Shown here: positions 25,928 to 37,162 of the stretch, in pieces
Layout: each line of letters opens with the position of its first letter
How positions within the stretch are numbered: position 1 is the first letter of the stretch
Source: Mycobacterium sp. 4858
Lineage (GTDB): Bacteria > Actinomycetota > Actinomycetes > Mycobacteriales > Mycobacteriaceae
Assembly (NCBI RefSeq): GCF_900240975.1
Contig: NZ_LT968776.1
Span: 682,001-746,000, forward strand
Direction of reading: 5' to 3'
Length of the DNA: 64,000 nt
Position numbers and translations under genes: made by a program
Notes under the pieces: generated by a model
The model's input: the letters and a program-made list of their open reading frames with translations, nothing else
Told to the model about the DNA's origin: nothing
Database searches by the model: none

Positions 25928-26359
25928 TCAACGACCATGTCGCTGCCCGCGCAGCGCGTCGATCGAGTAAGCCCCGCCGCCTGTGAAGACCAGCAGCAAG
26001 AACGCGAAGCAGAACAGGATCGCCAGCGCGCCGCCGTTGCCCGCCGGTGGGTCGGCGACGGGCCACAGCGCCTGGGGCTGGTGGATCCAGAAGTACGCGA
26101 CCGCCATCTGCCCCGAGGCCACGAACGAGACGGCCCGGGTGAACACACCCGTGGCGATGAGCAGACCCGCGACGACTTCGATCAGCCCGGCGTACCACCC
26201 GGGCCACGAGCCGAACTCGACGCGAACCGGCGAACGGACAGGCCAATCGAACAGGCTCCTCGACCCGTATGCGGCGAACAGCAAGCCATAGACGAGCCGA
26301 AACACACTGAGCGCCGCCGGGGTGTAGCGATCCAGTCGCCGGTCCAAATCCTTTGTCAC
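25928..26359 (-). CDS. DoxX-family membrane protein
   Basis: This 143-residue protein has four hydrophobic segments. The motif YGLLFAAYGSRSLFDWP near the start, GLIEVVAGLLIATGVFTRA in the middle and GQMAVAYFWIHQPQ are typical of the DoxX/DoxD family of small quinone- or redox-linked membrane proteins. GTG 26359 is supported by a TAACCT -10 element seven bases upstream (leaderless). A longer frame to ATG 26422 would read through that promoter. The exact function is unknown. Confidence 0.8.
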   Translation of the reverse strand: MTKDLDRRLDRYTPAALSVFRLVYGLLFAAYGSRSLFDWPVRSPVRVEFGSWPGWYAGLIEVVAGLLIATGVFTRAVSFVASGQMAVAYFWIHQPQALWPVADPPAGNGGALAILFCFAFLLLVFTGGGAYSIDALRGQRHGR

Positions 26360-26366
26360 GATTGCG

Positions 26367-26372
26367 AGGTTA
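26367..26372 (-). promoter_or_regulatory. -10 element of the DoxX-family gene
   Basis: TAACCT on the minus strand seven bases before GTG 26359. It argues for the short start. Confidence 0.4.
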
Positions 26373-26483
26373 CGGTCCCGGCCCAGCCGCTCCTTGGCAA
26401 CACCATTTCGGCGTAACGTCATACTCGCTTACATCGGGTGAAGAAGACGCCGGCTCGTGGACTCTCATGGATGGGAATAAGTG

Positions 26484-26879
26484 ATGGGCGAGACTGCCTC
26501 CGGTGGGCAATCGGGCCCTTCGGAGCGGGCCGCCAAGGTCCGGCAGCGGGTGAAAGAGCTCAACCAGCGCAGGACGGAATTGGCCGCGGGCGAGCGCCCG
26601 ACTCCGGAGTCGGTGGCGCTGGCGCACCGCCGTGCCGAGGAATCCTTGCGCCGCGCGAAAGAGGCGCACCACGCGGCGGCGCTGCGGCACGAAGAGTTGG
26701 CCCGGGTGCACGAGCGAACGGCGAACAGCTATCAGCGCGCCGCACTGCAAGGACTTGGGCCCACCGCTCGACTGCAACAAGCGGCCGATGAGCATTGGCA
26801 GGCCGCACACGACGACCATCTCGCGGCCCTTGAGGACGAGGCGGAGTCCCAAGACCCCAAGGAGTCCTCCTCGGGTTAG
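26484..26879 (+). CDS. Helical hypothetical protein
   Basis: This 131-residue hydrophilic protein is rich in Ala, Arg, Glu and His, and predicted almost wholly helical (ERAAKVRQRVKELNQRRTEL and AEESLRRAKEAHHAAALRHE form coiled-coil-like heptads). It has no signal peptide, membrane segment or known motif. I do not recognise the family. It is followed 39 bases later by the Mmr pump on the same strand. ATG 26484 is used; GTG 26481 is equally possible. Confidence 0.6.
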   Translation: MGETASGGQSGPSERAAKVRQRVKELNQRRTELAAGERPTPESVALAHRRAEESLRRAKEAHHAAALRHEELARVHERTANSYQRAALQGLGPTARLQQAADEHWQAAHDDHLAALEDEAESQDPKESSSG

Positions 26880-26918
26880 CTCCAGACAGTCCGCCCGTCG
26901 CTCGTCCGAGGAGACTCC

Positions 26919-27242
26919 TTGACATACGTTCTTCTTCTCTGCGCCATCGTCGCGGAAGTAGCCGCGACCAGCCTGCTCAAAAGCACGGAGGGCTTCACCC
27001 GACTGTGGCCGACGGTCATCTGCCTCACGGGTTACGCCATCTCGTTCGCGCTGCTGGCACTGTCGATCTCCCGCGGTATGCAGACGGACGTCGCGTACGC
27101 GTTGTGGTCGGCGATCGGCACCGCGCTCATCGTGCTCATCGCAGTGCTGTTCCTCGGCTCGACGGTCTCCGTCGCCAAGGTGGTCGGTGTCGGGTTGATC
27201 ATCGCCGGCGTGGTCACGTTGAACTTGTCCGGCGCCCACTGA
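26919..27242 (+). CDS. mmr: Small multidrug resistance (SMR) efflux protein
   Basis: This 107-residue protein of four helices belongs to the SMR/EmrE family. The essential membrane glutamate is Glu13 in LLCAIVAEVAATSLLK, and the later segments GMQTDVAYALWSAIGTA and VGVGLIIAGVVTLNLSGAH are almost the sequence I remember for M. tuberculosis Mmr (Rv3065). It exports quaternary ammonium dyes and disinfectants by proton exchange as an antiparallel dimer. The start codon is TTG 26919. The TetR regulator that I recall after mmr in M. tuberculosis is absent here. Confidence 0.93.
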   Translation: MTYVLLLCAIVAEVAATSLLKSTEGFTRLWPTVICLTGYAISFALLALSISRGMQTDVAYALWSAIGTALIVLIAVLFLGSTVSVAKVVGVGLIIAGVVTLNLSGAH

Positions 27243-27244
27243 CG

Positions 27245-28078
27245 CTAGGCGCGGACAGGCAGAGGCGTACTGAGCAGATCGAGTAGCGCCGCGGTCACCT
27301 CGCCTGGTCGTTCCTCCATGACATAGTGGTCGGCGCCCCGCAGCCGAATCAGCTTGGCCTGCGGGATTGACGCCACCAATTCGCGCGCGGTGCCGAACGG
27401 GATATAGGGATCGCGGTCGCCCCAGATCACGGCGACCGGGCACCGTATCTTCCCCAGGCCCTCCGCGAGCCACGGCACGGCGGACACCGGGTAGTGCGCG
27501 AAGAAGTTCCAGAACGTGCGCTTTCCTTCCGGCGCATTCATCCAGCCCAGATACTCGGCTTCCAGCGTGGTGTCGAAGCAACCGAGCCTTCGGTAGCGCG
27601 CCAGCGCTACATGGTGCAGCGCGGCCAGCGGAAGGTGTTGTGCGGCTTCAGATAGCGCCGGCCGCGTCGCGATCCAGTGTTGGGCCCGCGAAAAGCGGTA
27701 GAACCACGGGCGGAAGATGCCGTGTGCGCGGGTGTTCAAAAGAGCGAGTCGCAGCACCCGGTCGGGATGGCGGATGGCATAACCGAGGCCGATGAAGCCG
27801 CCGTAGTCGTGGGCGCACAGGTTGAACCGTTGCCACCCCAACTCCTCGACGAACCTTTCGATCCGCTCTACCTCGTTGTCGTAAGTGGGCACGGTGGGCG
27901 GAGGAGCGGACCGGCCGAAGCCCGGCCAGTCCGGTGCCACGACATGATGGTTTCCGGACAGTTCCGGGATCTGATGGCGCCAGCAGGACGCGCTCTGCGG
28001 GTAGCCGTGCAACAGCAGCACCGGCTCTCCCCTGCCGGCGGTGCTTCCGAACACGGTGCTTCCGTCGATGTCCCACAT
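27245..28078 (-). CDS. Alpha/beta hydrolase with Asp nucleophile (epoxide hydrolase or dehalogenase-like)
   Basis: This 277-residue protein has the oxyanion motif LLLHGYPQS (about 21-29), a nucleophile elbow CAHDYGGFIGL with Asp91 in place of Ser, an acid in VIWGDRDPYIPF, and a catalytic His in RGADHYVMEERP. An Asp nucleophile is the mark of epoxide hydrolases, haloalkane and fluoroacetate dehalogenases. The cap domain is about 130-200. ATG 28078 follows a TATGTT -10 element by six bases, so the upstream frame is untranslated. The substrate is unknown. Confidence 0.85.
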   Translation of the reverse strand: MWDIDGSTVFGSTAGRGEPVLLLHGYPQSASCWRHQIPELSGNHHVVAPDWPGFGRSAPPPTVPTYDNEVERIERFVEELGWQRFNLCAHDYGGFIGLGYAIRHPDRVLRLALLNTRAHGIFRPWFYRFSRAQHWIATRPALSEAAQHLPLAALHHVALARYRRLGCFDTTLEAEYLGWMNAPEGKRTFWNFFAHYPVSAVPWLAEGLGKIRCPVAVIWGDRDPYIPFGTARELVASIPQAKLIRLRGADHYVMEERPGEVTAALLDLLSTPLPVRA

Positions 28079-28084
28079 GGTCGG

Positions 28085-28090
28085 AACATA
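28085..28090 (-). promoter_or_regulatory. -10 element of the alpha/beta hydrolase gene
   Basis: TATGTT on the minus strand, six bases before ATG 28078, predicts a leaderless start. Confidence 0.45.
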
Positions 28091-28305
28091 TCCGTATCCG
28101 GCGTCGTGCCACCCCTCGCTTTGAGACCGACAGCGCTCCATTCCCGCCACCTGACAACGTCGTTTCGTCGCCGGACCGTGAGCTGGTGTTTACGTAACAG
28201 CCTTCAACTGCGCGCCTGGTGTGCAAACATCGCTGCCAGACTGACGCTCTGCCGCCCCCGGGCGGACAGGTTGATTGCGGCAACCTCGAGGGAGTAGGAC
28301 TCACC

Positions 28306-30828
<2,523 letters not shown>

Positions 30829-30859
30829 GAAAACCGGCCGACAATCGCTGCGCCGGGCC

Positions 30860-30865
30860 TAGGAT
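30860..30865 (+). promoter_or_regulatory. -10 element of the gene at 30,872
   Basis: TAGGAT, six bases before ATG 30872, predicts a leaderless mRNA. Confidence 0.45.
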
Positions 30866-30871
30866 CTCGGC

Positions 30872-31483
30872 ATGTCAATTCTGGGCGATGCAACGGTCGT
30901 CCTCGCTCGCCTGACGAGGTCGACGTCCAACGCGCTGCGTGTCGCGCTCAACACCCCCGACGGCACCGAATTGGCGCGGGCGCAACAAAAGGGCGGTGCC
31001 GCGGTGCTATTCGGTTTCAAGAACGGGGGCAAGGGCGAATACAAGCTGTCCTCGGCAGCCGGCGATGAGCTCAAGATCGCGGTGGCCGCAACGACCACCA
31101 TCACCAACGGGAGCACACCCGTGGGAAGGATCGTGCCCGTCGACGGCGCGGCGCAATTGGAAGACGGGGGCGGCACCGTGCTGGCGGTGGTGCAACCACA
31201 CACCGGACACAAGGCCGACAGCGCATGGCACCACCGCCTGTTGTCGCCGACCGGCCAGGCGATCGGTGTGCTCACCCTGATGACCGTTCACACCGGTTGG
31301 AGCGACATCGAATCCGACGCCATCATGTTGCTGACCGGCCGCAACGTCGCCACCCTGAAGGCGCCATCGGCGGGTGCCATGCTCACGCTCGCCGCGCCGG
31401 TCCCTCCCCAGTTGGGCGACGTCTTGGCCGCGGCGTGCGTGGACTTCTCGGTACTCCCCCGCGGATACATCGCGTCAGGCTAG
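30872..31483 (+). CDS. Hypothetical beta-rich protein
   Basis: This 203-residue protein without signal peptide or membrane segment has alternating hydrophobic stretches that look beta-rich (GKGEYKLSSAAGDELKIAVA, VLAVVQPHTGHKADSAWHHR). It loosely recalls LURP-one/Tubby-like beta-barrel proteins, but I see no diagnostic motif and leave the function open. The start is supported by a leaderless promoter. It does not overlap glgP (43 bases apart). Confidence 0.65.
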   Translation: MSILGDATVVLARLTRSTSNALRVALNTPDGTELARAQQKGGAAVLFGFKNGGKGEYKLSSAAGDELKIAVAATTTITNGSTPVGRIVPVDGAAQLEDGGGTVLAVVQPHTGHKADSAWHHRLLSPTGQAIGVLTLMTVHTGWSDIESDAIMLLTGRNVATLKAPSAGAMLTLAAPVPPQLGDVLAAACVDFSVLPRGYIASG

Positions 31484-31511
31484 CGGTACCCGGTAGGTCC
31501 GGCACCCCGCT

Positions 31512-31625
31512 GGCGGTCAGCCATCCACCGCCGTCGACGACGAGCGTCGCCCCCCCGGTGACATACGACGCCGCATCGTAGGCGAGGAAGAGCACTGCAG
31601 CAGGTCGGCCCGGAACGGGCTGCGC
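31512..31625 (-). pseudogene. C-terminal relic of an SDR oxidoreductase
   Basis: On the minus strand this stretch reads AQPVPGRPAAVLFLAYDAAS then YVTGGATLVVDGGGWLTA. The pattern GRP..AAVLFLA.D.ASYVTG..L.VDGGW is the C-terminal signature of FabG-like SDRs, with a few residues missing after GRP. No N-terminal Rossmann part is found upstream, and the frame is not closed at a normal stop. It lies in the 247-base gap between two plus-strand genes and is a gene fragment. Confidence 0.7.
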
Positions 31626-31730
31626 CGGGCGTTCACGCGGTCAAGGTTACGACGGCTGGACCGTGGGTCGATAGTGGACGTTTTCCCGGTCCGCCGCAAG
31701 GATCGACTCAGTGACCCTGGCAGGAGGAAA

Positions 31731-33197
31731 GTGACCCTACGATTCCGTCGGCTTGCGCTGGCCCCGTTCACCGTGGCGCTGGCGATGCTGCTGCTCGCGC
31801 CGTCCGCGTCGGCCGACACCTATACCGATCAGCTGGTGAACAAGTTCAACGCCCAGACGCACGTGCTGGCCGACCCGACGGCGAATCCGTCGCTGCGGGA
31901 CCCCGACAGGCTCAACGACCAGATCCTGTCCAGCCGATGGACGTGGAGTTCCACGCCGCCGGTCTGGGTGGCGGCGGTGGCCCCCAGCCAGACCGGGGTG
32001 AGCACCCCGGACGCCATTCACAACGTCATCCTCGGACGCGATCCCACCTTCAGCGGGATCATTCTGGTCATCGACTCCCGGGGCTATCACGTGCGCGCCT
32101 ACAACGTGCCCAAGGCGATCGCGGACAGCGTCGATCCGTTGATGAGCCAGTCGGCCAGGGCTCACCGGAACGACCCGCAGGGCGCGACGAGTGAATTCGT
32201 CAGCAGATTGGCCAGGGTGGACGTGCCCTCCGGGGGACCGGCGAGCACCACCTCCCCTGCCGTGCACAAGAACCCCGACCGCTGGGCATGGTTGTGGACC
32301 CTGCTGGTCTTTCTCGCCGTCGCGTTGAGCGTGGTCAGCTTGATCTGGTTCGTGGCGAGCCGAAACGGCAAGCGCCGCAAGGACGCAGCAGCGCGCGAGC
32401 AGATCAAGCAGGAATTGATCACCGCAACAGCGGACGTCGGCGACCTCGATAACGCGGTGCTCACCAACAGCGAAACGGACGTCAGCGCGGAGTCCACGAA
32501 GGCCAACGCCAGCCTGTATGACGCCAGAAAGGCCTATGAGACAGGTGACTACGGCGCAGCGCGCGCGCACCTGAGGGTGGTGCAGTCGACGGTGGCCAAG
32601 GCCAACCAGAAACTCAACCCCGGTCGCCCTGCGCCGAACGTCGCCGCCGTCGACTCGGTGCCCGAAGACGACCGCAAGCAGGCCTCGGTGCGCGCAAAGA
32701 ACCCCGAGACCGGCGAGTACGTGACGATCAACAACAACAACTACAGCACCACCCCGCAGCCCGGTTATCCCCACTATTACGGGGGTGGCTACTACAACGG
32801 AATGTTCTTCTACCCGGGGTACTACCCATACGCGTTCTGGGGTGCGGGCTGGGGTTGGGCGCTGACCGACGTCCTGCTGATGGACGCGCTGCTGGACGAC
32901 CATTGGGGCGGCAGCTACGAGCGCGGCTTCGACGCCGGCCGCGATTCGGCATACGCGGATGCCGGCTACGACGGCGGCCAAAACGCCGGGTATGACAGCC
33001 CGCAAGGCGATGTCGGGTTCGGCGGTGGTTACGACTCCAGCGGCGATACTGGCTTCGCAGGCAACGGCGGCTCGTACTCGGGTGGCGGAGACGTCGACTT
33101 CAGCGGCGGTTGGGACTCCGGCGGCGGATCCGATTTCGGCGGATCCGATTTCGGCGGCGGTGGCTCGGATTCCGGCGGCGGCGACTTCGGGTTCTGA
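31731..33197 (+). CDS. Exported membrane protein with glycine-rich tail
   Basis: This 488-residue protein has a signal peptide (FRRLALAPFTVALAMLLLAP, cleavage after SASA near residue 29), an extracytoplasmic domain (about 30-190) whose pattern IILVIDSRGYHVRAYN recalls TPM-like domains, one membrane helix (about 197-220), a helical region, and a Tyr/Gly-rich part ending in GGSDFGGSDFGGGGSDSGGG. GTG 31731 has a strong GGAGGAAA site; the earlier in-frame start at 31674 would add residues before the signal. The function is unknown. The low-complexity tail probably lies in the cytoplasm if the helix orientation is standard. Confidence 0.75.
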   Translation: MTLRFRRLALAPFTVALAMLLLAPSASADTYTDQLVNKFNAQTHVLADPTANPSLRDPDRLNDQILSSRWTWSSTPPVWVAAVAPSQTGVSTPDAIHNVILGRDPTFSGIILVIDSRGYHVRAYNVPKAIADSVDPLMSQSARAHRNDPQGATSEFVSRLARVDVPSGGPASTTSPAVHKNPDRWAWLWTLLVFLAVALSVVSLIWFVASRNGKRRKDAAAREQIKQELITATADVGDLDNAVLTNSETDVSAESTKANASLYDARKAYETGDYGAARAHLRVVQSTVAKANQKLNPGRPAPNVAAVDSVPEDDRKQASVRAKNPETGEYVTINNNNYSTTPQPGYPHYYGGGYYNGMFFYPGYYPYAFWGAGWGWALTDVLLMDALLDDHWGGSYERGFDAGRDSAYADAGYDGGQNAGYDSPQGDVGFGGGYDSSGDTGFAGNGGSYSGGGDVDFSGGWDSGGGSDFGGSDFGGGGSDSGGGDFGF

Positions 33198-33275
33198 TTC
33201 CCGCGAAGTAAGGTTTCCGGATGAGCACCGACGGGGCGCGACGACCGGAAGCGGTGACTCCGAAGGAGTGTGATC

Positions 33276-33710
33276 GTGACTGAGGGTTTGTTCGGCCTAC
33301 TGACCGTGATCGCCTTGGGCCTGGCACTGACACTCGCCACCATTGCCGCCGCGTACGTCAGGCGGATGGAGAAGCGGCCGACCAGCCCGATAAGCGAGGA
33401 GATCGGCAGCGCCAAAGAGGTCGTGCGCAAGCTGCGCAAACGCGAACCCATGTCCGCCGAAGAGCTGGACTACGCGCGGCAGATTGTCGCCGACCGTAGC
33501 TCCTTTATGGCGCTCTGCATCCCCGGCGCGTTGTTCATGCTGGGCTGCTTCTACGTGTTCGGCAGCCTCTACCACCTGCATGGAGCAACCCCTTCCGAGC
33601 GCACGTTCCTCGGGGTGATCCCCATGTTGACGTCGACTAACCTCGCCCTACGGCTTCGAAGTAGCGCACGTCTGAAGAGGCGGCTGCGCGGCGCGCAAGT
33701 CGCGGCATGA
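33276..33710 (+). CDS. Small integral membrane protein, unknown function
   Basis: This 144-residue protein has a hydrophobic N-terminal helix (about 3-28), a charged middle (RKLRKREPMSAEELDYARQI) and a second helix (about 75-100, containing FMALCIPGALFMLGCFYVFG), then a basic C-terminus. I do not recognise a family. GTG 33276 is chosen because AAGGAG sits seven bases before it; GTG 33270 is also in frame. It follows the glycine-rich membrane protein by 78 bases. Confidence 0.65.
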   Translation: MTEGLFGLLTVIALGLALTLATIAAAYVRRMEKRPTSPISEEIGSAKEVVRKLRKREPMSAEELDYARQIVADRSSFMALCIPGALFMLGCFYVFGSLYHLHGATPSERTFLGVIPMLTSTNLALRLRSSARLKRRLRGAQVAA

Positions 33711-33781
33711 GGGGCTCGCGACCCAGGTTCGACACACCCGGATCGCGCCGGCGACCCGGCTGCAGTAATCTCTTTACCGAT

Positions 33782-33804
33782 GTATGTCAACCTTATTGAT
33801 ATAC
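33782..33804. promoter_or_regulatory. Palindromic operator upstream of mmpS-mmpL
   Basis: GTATGTCAA, a five-base spacer CCTTA, and TTGATATAC form an inverted repeat with 8 of 9 arm positions paired. It lies 78 bases before the mmpS GTG. The size and symmetry fit a TetR- or MarR-type repressor, as regulates other mmpS-mmpL operons. The repressor gene is not in the window. Confidence 0.6.
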
Positions 33805-33881
33805 GACGAGCCGCTGGCCGGCTGACATGGGGCGGAGACGAGGCGGGCACGTCTTAGGACTGGGTCGCGAAAGGTGATGGA

Positions 33882-34325
33882 GTGAGCCGTCGTTCAGTCG
33901 GCAGGACTGCCTTGGAGCGGGGCTGGATGCCGTTGGTCACCGTCGTTGCGGTCGGTGTGGGCCTGCTGTGCATGTACAAAGTGCACCAGTTCTCCGAACC
34001 GGAGCCGGTCATCACCGTCAATGGTCCGCAGGCGCCTGAGCAGTTCAATCTCAAGCGGATCACCTACGAGGTGTTCGGCAACGCCGGCAAGGGAGGGAAG
34101 CTCGTCTACATCGACATCGACGGCCATCCGCACCAGGTCGATATCACGGCCCTGCCGTGGTCCCACACGGAGACCACGACGCTCTCGGTGGCGTCCGGAA
34201 GCATCTCGGTTCACGTTCGTAGCGGTCAGGTGAGTTGCCGGATGCTGGTGGATGGCGTGGTCCGCGACGAGCAGTCGGACGACCATCCCGACGCCGACGT
34301 CGAGTGCCGGGTGAAATCGGCATGA
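33882..34325 (+). CDS. MmpS-family membrane protein
   Basis: This 147-residue protein has one N-terminal membrane helix (about 17-36) followed by an extracytoplasmic beta-rich domain with the MmpS signature KRITYEVFGNAGKGGKLVYI and two cysteines (VSCRMLV, VECRVKS). MmpS proteins partner MmpL transporters in export of lipids or siderophores. The next gene, mmpL, starts inside its stop (ATGA). Expression is probably controlled through the palindrome 78 bases upstream. Confidence 0.9.
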   Translation: MSRRSVGRTALERGWMPLVTVVAVGVGLLCMYKVHQFSEPEPVITVNGPQAPEQFNLKRITYEVFGNAGKGGKLVYIDIDGHPHQVDITALPWSHTETTTLSVASGSISVHVRSGQVSCRMLVDGVVRDEQSDDHPDADVECRVKSA

Positions 34326-37162
34326 CCGAGCATCGCCTCGACGAGCCCCGGACCAAACGCCCGTTCATCCCCAGGATGGTGCGGGCTTTCGCGATCCCGA
34401 TCATCTTCTTCTGGGGCCTCCTCGCGGTCACCACGAACACCTTCATGCCGCAGGTGGAACGGGTCGCGGAGGAACTCGCCGGCCCGATGGTGCCGCACTA
34501 CGCGCCCTCACAGCGGGCGCTGCTGCACATCGGCGAGAAGTTCCACGAATCGAACTCGACCAACTTGACCATGGTGGTGTTCGAGGCGAACCGGCCGCTG
34601 GGAGACGCCGACCACCGGTACTACGACGACCTGATGCGCCGCCTTCAGCGCGACACCCAGCACGTGCAGTACGTGATGGACCTGTGGGGCAAGCCGTTCA
34701 CCGCGGCCGGAGCGCAGAGCGTGGATGGCAAGTGCACCTATGTGCTCCTTCGTCTGGCCGGCGACATCGGCCAGATTCAGGCCAACCAGTCCGTGGACGC
34801 CGTCCGTGACATCATCAAGAAAGACCCGCCACCGCCCGGGCTCAAGGTCTACGTCAGCGGCGCGGCTCCGTTGGCCTCGGACACGCTGGCTATCGCGAAC
34901 GCGAGCCTGAACAACGTCACGATCGTCACCATCATCCTCATCGTCGTGATGCTGTTGCTGGTCTACCGCACCCCATCCACCCTGTTGGTGCCCTTGCTCG
35001 GCGTGCTCATCGAGATGCTCGTCGCGAAGGGGATCGTCTCGACGCTGGGGCACCTCGGGTACATCGAGCTCTCGTCGTTCGCGGTGAACATCGTGATCGC
35101 GTTAACTCTGGGCGCGGGAACGGATTACGGCATCTTCTTGATGGGCCGCTACCACGAGGCCCGGCAGGCCGGCGAAAGCCGGGAGGACAGCTTCTACATC
35201 GCGTACAAGGGTGTCGCGCCCATCATCATCGGCTCCGGGCTGACGATCGCCGGCGCGTGTTACTGCTTGACGTTCGCGCGCCTCAACTATTTCCACACCA
35301 TGGGTCCGGCCGTGGCGATCACCATGCTGTTCACCATCGCCGCGGCGATGACGCTGGGCCCGGCGGCGTTGACCGTCGGCAGCCTGTTCGGGATGTTCGA
35401 CCCGAGGACCAGCGCCAAGGGATATCTGTATCGGCGCATCGGGGCGAGCGTCGTGCGGTGGCCGGTGCCCATCCTGGTGGCCAGTTCCGCGATCGTCATG
35501 CTCGGCGCGATCTTCGTTCCCACCTACCGGCAGAACTACGACGACAGGCAATACCAGCCGGCCAGTGCGCCCGCCAACCTGGGTTTCCAGGCGGCGGATC
35601 GGCACTTCCCCAAGAGCAAGCTCTTCTCCGAGATGCTCATGGTCGAAACCGATCACGACATGCGTAACTCCGCCGACTTCATCTCCCTTGACCGCGTCGC
35701 CAAGGCCCTGATCCGCCTGCACGGCGTGGCGATGGTGCAGGGCATGACCAGGCCTTTGGGTCGCGCGCTCGAGCACGCCAGCATCCCCTACTTGTTCACC
35801 ACGCAGGGCAGCGGCAACGGCCAACAACTGCCGTTCAGCAAGGAGCAGAACTCCAACACCGATGCGCAGGCCGACATTCAGGCGCACTCGGTCGAGGTCC
35901 TGCGCAAGGAGATCGGCTTCTTCCAAAAGGTGTCCGACGAACTGCACCAGACCGTACTCACGGTCGAAGATCTGCAACGGGTTGCCGACGACATCAGGGA
36001 CGAGGTCTCCAACGTCGACGATTTCTTCCGGCCGATCAAGAGCTACTTCTATTGGGAGAGGCACTGTTTCGACATCCCCATCTGCTGGACGTTCCGCTCG
36101 CTGTTCGAGACGATCGATCAGGTCGACAAGTTGGCCGACGACATCGCGGACGCGAAGGTGTCCCTCGAGGAAGTGGACAAGGCTTTCCCGCAGATCATCG
36201 CCCAACTCAAAGCCACCGCCGACGACACCGAGGCACTGCAGTCGAAGTTGGTCAACAGTTACGGATCCGCCGACCTGCAGACCACCCAGACCGCGCAGAC
36301 GTTCGATGATCTGATCAACGTGGGCAACGACTTCGACAAGTCACGCAGCGACGACTTCTTCTACATCCCGCACGAGGGCTTCGACAACGACGACGTCAAG
36401 ACCGGGATGAAGCTGATGATGTCGCCGGACGGCAAGGCGGCCCGGTTCATCGTCACCCACGAGGGCGACGCGATGGGCCCCGAAGGCGTGGAGCACGTCC
36501 AACAGTTCCCCGACGCGATCAAGACGATCCTGAAAGAGACCTCGTTGGCCGGGGCCAGAATCTACATCGGCGGTTCGGGATCCAACGACAAGGACATCAA
36601 GGAATACGCGATGTCCGACCTCATGATCGCGGCGATCGCCGCCTTCGTGCTGATCTTCTTGATCATGATGTTCATCACGCGAAGTCTGGTGGCCGCCTTG
36701 GTGATTCCCGGCACCGTGGCGTTCTCCTACGCCGGCGCGTTCGGGCTGTCCATCCTCGTCTGGCAGCACCTGGTCGGCCTGCACCTGCACTGGCTGGTCC
36801 TGCCGCTGACGTTCATCATCCTGGTGGCGGTGGGTTCGGACTACAACCTGTTGCTCATCAACAGGGTGAAAGAGGAGTTGCACGGCGGGATTCACACCGG
36901 CCTCATCCGGGCGCTCGGCAGCACGGGCGGCGTGGTGACGTCCGCCGGCTTGGTGTTCGCCTTCACCATGCTGGCCATGCTCACCAGCGATCTGCGCACC
37001 ATCGGGCAGGTGGGTTCGACCGTGTGCATCGGCCTGCTGCTCGACACGCTGATCGTGCGTTCGTTCGTGGTGCCGTGCATCCTGCGGATTTTGGGGCCGT
37101 GGTTCTGGTGGCCGACCCTGGTGCGCGCCCGCCCGCTGCGGCAGGCGGCCGCACCGAGCTAA
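34322..37162 (+). CDS. MmpL-family RND transporter
   Basis: This 946-residue protein has the MmpL architecture: one N-terminal helix, a large extracytoplasmic loop, five helices, a second long loop (about 410-760, including a coiled DDTEALQSKLVNSYG region), then the C-terminal helices. The proton-relay Asp-Tyr pairs are visible in ALTLGAGTDYGIFLMGRY and VAVGSDYNLLLINRV. It should export a lipid or siderophore using the proton gradient. It lacks the long cytoplasmic tail of MmpL3. It is coupled to mmpS and convergent with an SDR gene, whose stop overlaps. Confidence 0.93.
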   Translation: MTEHRLDEPRTKRPFIPRMVRAFAIPIIFFWGLLAVTTNTFMPQVERVAEELAGPMVPHYAPSQRALLHIGEKFHESNSTNLTMVVFEANRPLGDADHRYYDDLMRRLQRDTQHVQYVMDLWGKPFTAAGAQSVDGKCTYVLLRLAGDIGQIQANQSVDAVRDIIKKDPPPPGLKVYVSGAAPLASDTLAIANASLNNVTIVTIILIVVMLLLVYRTPSTLLVPLLGVLIEMLVAKGIVSTLGHLGYIELSSFAVNIVIALTLGAGTDYGIFLMGRYHEARQAGESREDSFYIAYKGVAPIIIGSGLTIAGACYCLTFARLNYFHTMGPAVAITMLFTIAAAMTLGPAALTVGSLFGMFDPRTSAKGYLYRRIGASVVRWPVPILVASSAIVMLGAIFVPTYRQNYDDRQYQPASAPANLGFQAADRHFPKSKLFSEMLMVETDHDMRNSADFISLDRVAKALIRLHGVAMVQGMTRPLGRALEHASIPYLFTTQGSGNGQQLPFSKEQNSNTDAQADIQAHSVEVLRKEIGFFQKVSDELHQTVLTVEDLQRVADDIRDEVSNVDDFFRPIKSYFYWERHCFDIPICWTFRSLFETIDQVDKLADDIADAKVSLEEVDKAFPQIIAQLKATADDTEALQSKLVNSYGSADLQTTQTAQTFDDLINVGNDFDKSRSDDFFYIPHEGFDNDDVKTGMKLMMSPDGKAARFIVTHEGDAMGPEGVEHVQQFPDAIKTILKETSLAGARIYIGGSGSNDKDIKEYAMSDLMIAAIAAFVLIFLIMMFITRSLVAALVIPGTVAFSYAGAFGLSILVWQHLVGLHLHWLVLPLTFIILVAVGSDYNLLLINRVKEELHGGIHTGLIRALGSTGGVVTSAGLVFAFTMLAMLTSDLRTIGQVGSTVCIGLLLDTLIVRSFVVPCILRILGPWFWWPTLVRARPLRQAAAPS

